From contig NC_043966.1 in NCBI RefSeq assembly GCF_902148855.1, positions 25,143,147-25,207,146 on the forward strand: a stretch of DNA of 64,000 bases, written 5' to 3'. The position numbers were made by a program, and so were the translations under genes. The notes under the pieces are model-generated. The model searched no databases, was not told the DNA's origin, and was given only the letters and a program-made list of their open reading frames with translations. Of the stretch, positions 23,663 through 35,000 are shown one piece after another (the stretch's first letter is position 1; each line of letters starts with the position of its first letter). Origin of the DNA: Sphaeramia orbicularis. Lineage: Eukaryota; Chordata; Actinopteri; Kurtiformes; Apogonidae.

Positions 23663-24602
23663 TTAGATTTTCACCACCTGAGCAGCGGAACAGGGGATCT
23701 GTCTTGTCCCGTCCTCTGAGGGGGCGGGGCGTTGGATGAGCAGCCTGCCGTAGGTCCCGCCCACCTGGCCTTTGGTCAGACGCCCCGGGTTGACGCATAC
23801 ACAACCGACCACATCCTGAGGATACGAGGCCATGAGGGTTAAATACACAATCAACGAAAACTGTTCTTAAATGTCTTTACTGTCTAAATGTTCTCTAAAA
23901 ATAGCATTGCACCTAAAAAATAAATGTCAAGTCATTCAGTGGTGTTTGCATCTTTCTGTAAATCTTTGCTGGATTAAATTGACTTCATATAAGTTTCTGT
24001 CGCTGCTTTGTCTGTATGAGAGACAAACTGTAGGTTTTGGATGAAAGAAATGATATAATATAGAATAAAATAAAGTTCACATTTTAGTTCTGCACTAACA
24101 AGACTAGATATTCAGGCTGTGGGACAGGTTCAGGAGTACCTTGATGAAATAGCGAAGCTCAGATGGAATAATAAGGATGTCAGGGGTGAGGGGCATCTGA
24201 CCATAGCTCTGGAACTTCTCATAGTCCATGTTGACGTCCTCCACAGGCGGATACAGAGGGTAATAACTGAAATTAAACACAGCACCAGTGGGTAAACGAT
24301 AAGATACTTCCAAACAGAACCAGTGAGGGTGAAGGGTTTTCCTCGTACCTTCTCTGCGTCAACATGTGCTTTAATATGCGTGAGAATCTTTCCGATCCAG
24401 TTCCACTGAAAAACACAACAATGACATTATTACCTCCGCCAAGGAGGTTATGTTTTTGCCAGGGTTTGTTTGTCTGTCCGTTAGTGTGCAACATAACTCA
24501 AAAAGTTATGGACAGATTTTGATGAAATTTTCAGGGTTTGTTGGAAATGGGATAAGGAAGAAATGACTAAATTTTGGTGGTGATCGGGGGTGGGGGGGCC
24601 CA

Positions 24603-24638
<36 letters not shown>

Positions 24639-27600
24639 TGATCAGCCTTGGCGGAGGTCTGCGCTCTCCGAGTGCTTCTAGTTAATATTTATGTGATTCT
24701 GCGTGTGGTGGATATTTAAACATCCCTTCTTCTAACCTGGCTCATGTGAAAATAAGAAATTGGCTCTTCCTAGTGTCACCAAAAGTATACTGTTTATGAG
24801 TATATAGTATATTACGTTAAAATCCACATTAAAGTCAGGTTTTGACAAGTTACATTTAAGACCTTATTAAGACCATTATGAGACTTATGTCTTTTCTCTC
24901 ATTCTCATTGAACTTATACTCATCTATGTTAGATGGAAGTAACTTTAACAGAAGCAATTTTAACTTTAACAATCTATTTTTAATAGAAGACCTCCAATGT
25001 GTACTCTAAAAAACTATGACTGGGCTGCATAGTCTGTATTAGTGGTTCTTGGTTCATAATGGTTTTAATTCGTTGTCTTGTTATAGTGTAGCCAATTCTG
25101 GTTTTTACAGATCGCAACAGAAATTAATGTGGGGGTCCTGGGTATCCTCGCAGTAAACAGAACTCTTAAAATTTGGATTTACCGTTTATTTTCGTATCAG
25201 GTTTGGGGGAAAACCCATCCTAGCAGTGATAACTTTTGCTGATTCAAAAGTGATGTAATGTATTGATTTTCACTTAGATGACTGAGTTTGAAAGCTTCCA
25301 CTTTTGATTATTTTTGCAAAATTTCACATCTTTTCCAAGTCAACAAAGTTTAAAATACCATGTCTTTTCTATGTTCCATGATCACAGAAACCCTATTTAG
25401 GAAAATTATAATTACCTTCATATTCCAGTGAATTTAAGACATTTTAAGAACATTATTCATCTCAAGCTTTTATACTTAGACCTACAGAAATTCTGTCATC
25501 CAGCTTTACAACTGTGGTGAATATACAGGTATTTTTGACGTCCTTACCAGCTGATCTCCTCTGCTCCCATGTGAAACAGGATGTCAGTGGAGGTCACACC
25601 AAAGGTCACACCATCAATCAGCAAAGTGCAGGGATCAGGGACCAGTGTTATGCGCTGTAGAGCGGAAAAAAAAAAAAAAAAAAAATCACAAAATTGACTT
25701 TGTTTGGAAACATAGATGAGTAAAGATGTTGTTTTAACACTTTCCAGCTGCCAGCTGGATAGTGCACTGTGGATATAGCAGTGTTTCTGACCTGGGCCTG
25801 CTCCTTGCTGAGGTTTGGCAGTGTGAACGGAGGCTGTGGGTAGATGAAATGGTGGTGGATGTCTCTCTGAGAAGGCACAAACACCAGGCGGCAGCCAACA
25901 CTGAACAGAGGAAAACATCAACACTGATTACAGGGAAAAAACACAAGCTAACACCTTAATAAAAACATATGAGAGGAGCTATGAGAAAAATCACACTTCT
26001 TATGGTCCTTGTGATTGCAAAGCAGACACCGAGTATGAGACTAACCTGTTGGTGCCATCCACAATGCTTTCAATACACCGTGAGAAAATGGCTTCAAAGG
26101 TTTCAGTCACCTGAGCTTTCTGTTTTAGAAAGAGTAGACATAAATTAAGGATCAAACAGCTCAAATACACATTAAGACACATGCACATTTCACACTGACC
26201 TCAATTTGTTCATGTTTCGAATCCACAAATGGTCCAAGCTGAGGAGAAAGGAGAATCAAGAGATATGACCCACAACATAATCTTTTACAATGTGTTGTTA
26301 CTATGGTGCATTTGGCCCTTAGCTTAGTAACTTGTTGTAAATACAGTTCATTCTTTGCTCCATTTTTCTGTACTTATTTATTATTACCGTTTTTATTGAA
26401 TACTACTTTATATATTGTTATTCTTTATATTTCTTTTGTTAATCCTTATTTTTAATATTACTATCCCTATGCTGCTGTAACACTGTAAATTTCCCTGTCA
26501 TGCAGCTAATAAAGGATTATTATATTTTATCATGTGGCAGAAGTACAGACTGTGATGCTGAAGAAAGTGACCGTACCAACAGGCAGACATCAGGACGATC
26601 CTTGACAATGACATTAATCAGGTCAATCAGGGGGTCAAAGGTCAGCCCATCAGAGGGAGTGTATGGTCCACAGGCCACCAGCACATTCATCGGCTCTGCT
26701 GCTGCATAGAGTTTGAACAAAGAGACAAAGATCTGTCTAACACAAACTGACACCACACATATTGATGCCTTGTACTGTTACTTAGATCAACATTTACATG
26801 GATGCATTCATGTTTGATATAATTTCTCACCTTCATCCATCTCCATTTTCACTCCAGGAGTGTAAAAGGGAAGAGGGACACCCTGAAAAAGACAAGGCTG
26901 TTAACAGCTGATGCATAAACCAAGTTTTAAAAGCTACTTTTATTCCAATATCTGAAACAAATAATGTTTTAAAACACTTGAAGTGGAGCTGACCTCGTAG
27001 AGTTTGGAAGCCACTAGTTTCCTCCCTGTTGTGTTCATCCCCTCCATCATTACCACCTGCGTTAAAACAGACATGATTAATAGCAGGCACATACAGATAT
27101 GGCTGCAGATGAAAAACCAGGAGAAAACAGAATCAGGTCCAAATGGATTCAGCAGATTTGAGTGATTTTTAGGCATACCAGGTTTCATATAATATTGTCA
27201 GTGGGTCATTAACTCAGTCACAATCGTTTTAACTCATTTGATGATAGAAGATGACTTAACAGACTAGAGTTTTTCAGATTCTGTGTGGGCCTGTGATGTG
27301 GTAATTGTCAGAGTTCTCGGTCAGACGCTGGGTAAATCTCCTGCCCAGGTCCTTGGCATACTCTGGTTACTCTTGGTGGCCATATAACCTGCTGCACATG
27401 AACCTCAGTGCACAGGCAAAGGAGAAACCACCGCTGTGTACTCATGACAACTGCATAAAGACTGTTTGATCCAGTATTTAAAATGATGATTCATGCATTA
27501 TTAGCTGTTTAAATCAGTTTTTTTCTTAAATCAGTCTGTCAATTTAACACACACTTGTTGCTCACCTGACCAGGGAACAGTGAGTATTCTTTTAGCTCTG

Positions 27601-30600
27601 ATAGGTCAACGGGTACTTGCTGACCACCTTGCTCTGGTCCTGCCTCCAACAGAACTGACTGTGCGTTCAGTTTTCCATTACTGTCACAGCACACCTGACC
27701 CAACACAGTGATAACATCCTGCAGGTGACATGGCACAAAAACACAAGTCAGTGCTGGTTTTGCATGTTGGAATATGCTGCGTCATAATTTTCTGGTACAT
27801 GTGCTTCATAACTAAAACGTTTGACTGGGGAAAACTTTTTCACAGCATTCGCTGCTCGGTACCTGAGCAGGAAGAGAAACAGGAGAGAACTCTTCAATAC
27901 TAAAATGAGACCTGAGACCCTCCCCCAGCTCCTCAATCTTCTCTGTCAACACTGTGAAAGACAAATGGCAAGAGATTTTTTTACACTTAAATCATGGAAT
28001 GTGATATTGCTTTTAAAATTCTTCACATTTTTAATCTCATACAAACAGATGAACTCCTTTTTTAAAATAAGGGAAAACAAATGGCAGTATTGTGCAATTG
28101 AACAGAATGCACAAGATAACCACAAGTACGTTTGCAAAATGGTGTAAAAAAGGCCACTTCTGGACAGTACTTCTAGGATTATTACAGTCTATTGTTTCCT
28201 CTGCAGAACCTTTAAAGACATTAAGGTCTGATGGAAAGCTTGCTTATTTATTGTTTATTTTTATATAGCACAAACCGAAGTGTTTATAGCTTTATTTTCA
28301 ATGCCGGTCCCTGTTATAACTCACCATTTCGCACATCGCGCAGTCTCTGGAACATGTACTTGTAGCTGCTGCACAGACTGTCTTCAGGCCCTTCCAGCAG
28401 CTCCACCTGGACTCCTGCACCTGGAGTCTTCCTGCCGGCCCATCGCGTGCCCTGCACAGCTCCGAATGAGACCATCACCTCTCCCTTCGCACTGCGCTGG
28501 CTGTACTTTTGTGAGGGAGTTACACTGGAGAAGAAGATAAAGGAAAGGATCAGTGATGGATCACATATTACAGAAACAAATCAGTCTTACAGATTGTTGT
28601 TTCATTTAGCTCTGGTGTCTGTCATGCTCTGATATTTGCTGAAGCTTTTAAAATCTGGTAAATGGTGAAATAATGAGGGTAAATCACCACTGATAGTTGA
28701 ACAACAGTAGTTGTGGACCAACAACAAAACTAATGGCTGTGACTTATTTAATTTCATTGTCCATTAATCTGTTAAAGCATGTTCTTAGTTAATTGATTAG
28801 TTGTTTAGTTAATATGTATCAACAAACAGTGATAATTGCAGATGAGTGTTTCCAAAAGCATAAGATAATGTCCTCAATTTGGTCCATAGTTTATATGCAA
28901 GAAAGAAGGAAAATGATTACAATTTAGACACTGGAATCAAAAAAATTACACTTCATCCTTAAAAATTACTTAAGTTGAATAAATGATGATCAAGATACTG
29001 GTTGATTAATTTAATACTTGGCAGAAAACTAATTAATGATCAACTAAAAGCACTTTTCCAACATATAACATGGATCAAACATAAAAACTGCAGAAAGATG
29101 TTAATCACTCACATTTTACCTTTTTTTAGATGATTCACTCATTTTGCAGTTTAATGACAACAATTATTCTTAAGCTTCTACTATTCTATTCCTTGCCTTT
29201 CATTACAATATCACCAATGTGCATTGCACATTTTTCCCACCTATATTGAAGAAGCCCCTATTTTAATATATACACTTGGTCAAAATAAAGGTAGAATAAT
29301 GATTAAAGTATCAGTAGAGTCTGGTTGGTATTGTTTTGTACCTGGGAGAGAAGCTGGCTGGAGACAGAAGCAGACCGGGGCTGGAAAGTAGAGCTACACT
29401 TCTCTTTGAATGAGGGTGTTCAGGGGTTGTTAATGCTCTTTTCTGAGACCCCTGGAAACACACAGACCAAATACAAAATAAAACTTAGAGCCACATATGT
29501 GAAGAGTGAAAAAAAAAGTCCCTGGTTATAATTTTCTGATGTAAAAGTTACACTTACCTTTGCAGGAGTAGAGTAAGAGTCCAGTAGATTCTCCTCTTCT
29601 TCCTCAGCTTTGATTCTAAAGATTATGTCAAGGTCTGTCATACATTTTACCAGAAACATTTTACATATAACAAGATGCTACTGGTTTGTTGAGTGTATTT
29701 ACATTCATACAGTAAAGGATACAAGTCCTGCAGTGTGTGAATGTCTCTGGTTCTGTTGTGTGTTTCTTCTCTTTTGAAGCTTTGTTTGGATTTATTCCTC
29801 TTGCTTAAAATCTGCCAAGGGAGTTGAATGGTGAATGTGATATCAGAGGATAAGAACAGAGTATTAGAAAAAATATAATAACAAAATACAATAAATGATA
29901 GCAGCAAAATTACAATTAATACAATTTGGACAGATGTAAACACTTCAAGCCATGAGAAATAAAAGCCACATGTTCTTGTCACCTCATGTTCAAATTGTTC
30001 CAGTGTTTGCATCGTGAGCTTCAGTCCATTTTTCGTGGTGCTGTAAGCCACCCACTCCAGCACCATCTCATCCACCTTCACCCTGTTGCAAATGCACTGC
30101 TCCACCACTGAGATATGAAGTAAACAAAACACACCATCAAACTTCACGTAAATAGAGGAACCTGGACAGACATTACAACAAATACTGTAAATGATAAAGA
30201 ACAGCAGATTAGGACAGTCACTGTTTATTGGTGAAATTGAAAGTAAGATATATTTTTAGTTTTACTGTTCTATGAGGACATAAAGAAGGTAGAGCTTTTT
30301 TTTTTTTTTTTAAATTTATTTATTTTTTAATGTCCTTCATTTTAGATGGAAAATGAGGAACTTGTGTTTCTGGAAGGGAACCTATAATCACTGCAGCTTT
30401 ATATTGATGCCCTACCAGTAAAGGCTGGATATTGTTTCAGGAAAGTACAAAATTAACAGAAAATATATTGGAATATTTTCTTTTCAAAACAGCCATAGGG
30501 GGATATTACAGTGGATATTGTGTCTGATGTGAAACTTCAATATTGAAATGTATGCAAAGTTAATGCAGTATGAGTTTTATAAAATGGATTTTGACATATT

Positions 30601-31221
30601 TTGTTGTGGATATACCACTGAAACATTACACAGCAGTTATTAACAGTATGAGGAACTTGAGAAATAATTCCTGGATAACGTCAACATTTGACATAAATGT
30701 AACTTGTTTGTTGTGTAAATGTTTTCAAGTGTGTCTGAGTCAAAAAAAAAATACAGCATAGCACACATGAATTGTCTGCTTTACAAATGTAATAAATATA
30801 TTAGCTTAATTAACGTCGGTATATTTGATAATATTAGTATAATTAAATTAAGGTCAGATGTTTGGAACCATCTAAGAAACAATTAAGGTTACAAAAACAG
30901 AGTCAAAATGTAATGTGCATGGAAAACCACAGGTAGTTTAACCATTTTTTCCACAACTCTTACTTTACCGGACAAAAAAAAAAAAAAAAAAAAAAAAGAA
31001 TACTGATATGAAAGAGGGTCCACTAATATTAAAATTAATAAAAGTTTAGATGCTTTAGAAACAGAAGAGCGTTTACAATCGTCTACAGTAGCAACTAAAT
31101 ACACGGAATAAACGCATATTAGTATTGGCTACTTACTCTTGTCCAGTACGTCCTCGTTGTCACAGTCTATGCCGAACATGTCCAGCTCTGTTTTTAAACT
31201 TTCCTGAGTTACTGATGACAT
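23663..31221 (-). CDS. pola2: DNA polymerase alpha subunit B (POLA2), complete
   Basis: Eighteen exons join in frame: 31137-31221, 29983-30107, 29723-29811, 29558-29615, 29342-29451, 28325-28524, 27863-27951, 27566-27718, 26994-27056, 26831-26882, 26577-26701, 26200-26238, 26046-26119, 25792-25900, 25548-25654, 24349-24405, 24140-24266 and 23663-23815. The 604-residue product compares with about 598 in human. POLA2 is the non-catalytic B subunit of DNA polymerase alpha-primase, which lays down RNA-DNA primers in the nucleus. Visible blocks are the N-terminal helical domain (1-70), a Ser/Thr/Pro linker (about 120-170, LLDSYSTPAK, SPASFSP), an OB-fold region containing PVDLSELKEYSLFPGQ (up to residue 303), and the inactive calcineurin-like phosphoesterase domain (VLVACGPYTPSDG, RDIHHHFIYPQPPF, LFHMGAEEIS). 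The tail VNPGRLTKGQVGGTYGRL is close to human. Intron 3 has U12-type signals. Confidence 0.96.
24432..24681. repeat. Fish interspersed repeat with CTCCGCCAAGG ends, containing a 32-G run
   Basis: The element begins ACCTCCGCCAAGGAGGTTAT and ends with the inverse CCTTGGCGGAGGT followed by CTGCGCTCTCCGAGTGCTTC, a repeat I recognise as common in fish genomes. Its interior carries an uninterrupted run of G at 24604-24635. It lies in the intron between pola2 exons 15 and 16. Confidence 0.65.
25663..25685. repeat. Poly-A/T tract forming part of a pola2 splice acceptor
   Basis: A run of about 20 A on the plus strand (T in the pola2 transcript) sits just upstream of the acceptor of the exon ending at 25654 and probably serves as its polypyrimidine tract. 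Length variation here could affect splicing. Confidence 0.6.
29616..29722 (-). other. U12-type (minor spliceosome) GT-AG intron in pola2
   Basis: This 107-nt intron starts GTATCCTTTA on the minus strand, matching the U12 donor consensus RTATCCTTT exactly. An ACCTTGAC branch-like motif (branch A at 29629) lies 13 nt before the acceptor AG, as U12 introns require, and there is no strong polypyrimidine tract between them. The flanking exons join in frame to give LQDLIKAEEEEENLL, matching the human order. Confidence 0.75.
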
Positions 31222-32019
31222 CTTTTATGTTGAATTAAACGAACGCAGTTAGGTACGAAGATGATCACAGTCCGGTGTTTTGTTGACACTTCAGCTATGC
31301 TATGCTATGCTAATGCATAACACCGAAAATACGATTCACTGAACTGAACGATTTATGGTGGTATTATGAATCAGAGCGATCAGTTAAAGCTGTGAATATA
31401 AGATAAGAAATTAATCTCCTCGATGACAAGTATACATTTCATTTTACCGCGAAAAAGCGCTGCCGGTGTTGGCGGCCGGAAGTTACGACACAAAGAAACA
31501 GAGGAAAGCGGAAGTTAGAGGTAAAACATAAATAATAAAAGTCTTGCTGCTTTGGCGCCACCTAAAGGTCACCGAGGTTCAGATTAAATATTGCAAAGGC
31601 ATTGTCGTTCAACCCAGTTTATTTAACCCGTGTGGTCGTTCCAGTTCAACACGTTTCACAACAATACTAATTACAGCTCTACAGGTTTATAAGGATCAGT
31701 CTGAGTGAAAGCCAACACACCTCATGTATTTAAAGTCAATGAACCTGAATATGAAACACTGTTGTAAAGATTTATCTTATACTGTATCAAATGGTTAACA
31801 TCAGTGAATTTAAAGCAAAGAAACACAGGATTACCAAGAAACAAATCTGAGGCAATACCTCTTTTGTACCCTACAGCTAAAACACAAACGTAATATGAAT
31901 GTATTTTAGCGAAAATGATTTTCAGTGATACACAAGTAACACAGAAAATTAAATGTATAACTTAAATTGCAAGAGTGGTCCTGTGTTTGTAAAGAGGCTT
32001 CACAGCCGTCAGTGGAATA

Positions 32020-35000
32020 TCAAATTTCTGTTCTGGTGGGTTCCATAGTCTCAGGATGTTCTTCAATCTGTGGAAGTAAGACCAAATCACATGTCTCCAG
32101 GGTCAGATTGTTGTTGTAGTAATTGGATGGTGATAGTAAACAACAAAATTCTCATCTACCTCAGCAGAGTAGCATGTGCCCTTGGGAATGAATTTCCATG
32201 ACGTAACCCTCCTCAGTGATTCACGGAGAGACGCTGACAATTCATGTGTGCTCTGCACCTAAAAACACATACAACTATGTCTCTGCATGTATGTGATTAT
32301 AAGTAATGGATGACTGGAATGTATTTTGCTTGGATGTAATTGTTAACACATGTAAAAGTATAAACACTTCCTGACCTTCATGCTGTTCAGACAGGCATTT
32401 CTGAAACCCACGTTACTGCTGCAGCTCACGATGCTGATAGATGAGCTGAGAATCACTTCAGCTGCTGAATTCATCTTCTCTTGAACCTTAGATGTAAAAC
32501 ACAACATATGAGTTAAAATAATAGTTTTCTTTATTTGCTAATATGTGTTTTGTTTGATTAAATGTTAATTATTTGCTATTAATGTCTAAAGCACAACCTC
32601 CCTACATCAGAGGGTAGATCTTCATATTAGATGTTTCTTCTATCTGTAGATAAAAGCTTCAAAAATGTTAAATATACAATGTAGCTAAGAAAAAAGCCTG
32701 AAAAGCATATCAGCTGCTGCATTTTGTGTACAGAAAAAAGACAGAATTGATAAAAATATAAATCAAGAATGCCATTTTAGAGTTTCTCTATGTAAGATAT
32801 GATGTGATGGTAATGTATTAAAGTCTTTCATACATACTATTGTGTCAATGTTGTGTAAAATTTCTGGTTTGATCAAAAAGATCATTTAGGGAATGGCACC
32901 TAAAATGTCAGTGTAATATGCACAAAATTGAAGTCTTTCAAGGAAAGGCTTTTTGAAATAATTGAGGGCATTATGACTTTCACAATTCCTCAGGACCCCA
33001 AGTTTTTTTTTTTTTTTTGCTGGGATTGCTACCTGGAGATGTAATACAGAAAGAAGACAAATACCTCTTTAAAATTCTTATAACTGCTTCCAAAAAAGCC
33101 ATTACAAGCAACTGGCTCAAAACTGATGCACCCCGTGAGGATCAGTGGCTATAATAGAGGAAATCTACTCTATGGAAAGACTGACTTATTACCTACGGAT
33201 CAAAGAACAGATCTTCACAAAGCACTGGAGAAAATGGCTGGACTATAAACAAAAAGCATAATTACTACTGTGTGTCATTTAAATATTTTGTATTCAACCA
33301 GTGACCCCTAGTTCCATGTTGTATTGTCAGGTATCAGCAAATCTAATTCAATGCTTTTTAATGCCCTTTTTAATGCCACTTTAAACAAATGTATTGCCCA
33401 TGTCCAACTGCAGATACAGTTTCATATATAGTTTTATATATACATGATGGTTTACCATCGGCAGGCTTTAAGGTTCTGAATAGTTCCTCCTCTAATCACT
33501 TCTGCTGAAACTTGCATTTTCCCATTTTTCCAACATTTGCTAATATTCCCTCTGCTCTCTCGCCACAGCTCACAGCACGTTGCATTCCAAGCATCCAGTG
33601 TTGATGACTTCATGCCTCGGCTGTAAACAATAGCCAATTAAAGGGTTCCACCTGTCAATCATCACACTATACTTCTGATCAGAATTATTAAATGTTTATA
33701 TAATCAAAATTAATCGTGAATAACAATGCTTTTTTTTTCCATCAACTGTATTTAATTTTTTAATGCCTTTGGACTTTGAATTCAATGCTTTTTAATGCCA
33801 TTTAAGGCCTTAATTTTCACAAAACTTATTTAATGACTTTTAATGCTTTTTAATGACCTGTAGAAACCCTGTGTCTGTTGATAAAACAAATAAAAATAAA
33901 GTAAAAAAAAAAAGTCAGTGTAATGTAACCGCGTTGTGCTGTGTTGTTGAAGGTATCTGAATGTTCGTTTCATAATTGGTGTTAAAATACCCATCAAATA
34001 ATATCAGTTATACCGAAGTCAAACTTGCCTTATTTCTGCGAGTCTGGCTTTTCAGTGCTTTCTTCAGCTCCGTCTGCAGAGCACTAACGACTGCCTGCCT
34101 GTTATTGTTCAGAATATCCTCTAGGTGGTGCTCTATCAGCATCTCGGTAACTATTGGAGAATCACAGAGCAAGTTAATGCTGAAGCTGCTGTGCAAACCA
34201 CGTCTCACATTCAGCTGTAAGAACTGTAAGACACTCCCACCCTGAGTTTTATGATTATAAAAGCAGCTGTGTCTCACCCACAATGTCAGAGAGCTGTGTG
34301 GTGAAGGGGTCACTGTGCTGCAGGAAGAGGGAAATCAAGAGACTCTGGTGTAAAGGCTGAACAATCGATTTCTCATCTGGTTCCTCGCTGTTTCCTTGGT
34401 CTACTCTGTACACAGTACCATCGCTGTGCACAAGCTCTGCAGAGGATGTCGAAATATTTTTGTAAATGGAATGTAATGAGACAGAAACATAATCATTATT
34501 GATGCTCTCCTTTGTTATTAGTAGACCCACTGCAAGTCCACACTAGCTGATCACCTACAGCATCAGTGGATTGTCTCAGCGATCACAAGAATACAACATA
34601 ACCTTGGGGTAAATGGAAGACACACCCTTGGATTTGGCTGGTAATTGTTCAAATATTTAGTTTTTACTGCTCTTTAATTAAAACACTAGTTACCTTCAGT
34701 TCAGTGAAGTAACAGATCCTCACAGATGTTTACAAAGTCTTTTTATGTTGGGAATAGCAGTGTTTTAAAGTATTCAGGCCAGAGTAAACCCAGTGCAACA
34801 AAAAAAAATAAACCATGCGACAGAGGATCCTCTCTCAGGAAGTTAAAGTCCGTGTAAAGAAGTTGGTTTATACTATGAGAAAAAATACACAATTACTCAT
34901 TCATTCCTTGTTCAGTGACCAACTGGTGATTTATGTGGATTTGTGTGTGTTTCGTTTTTTTGGTTGTGATTCACTGTGTAATTTAAGAGAAAAAAGAAAC

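Noticed and set aside
33452-33637. 61-codon minus-strand frame
   Set aside because: It lies within an interspersed repeat inside a top6bl intron and has no recognised domain.
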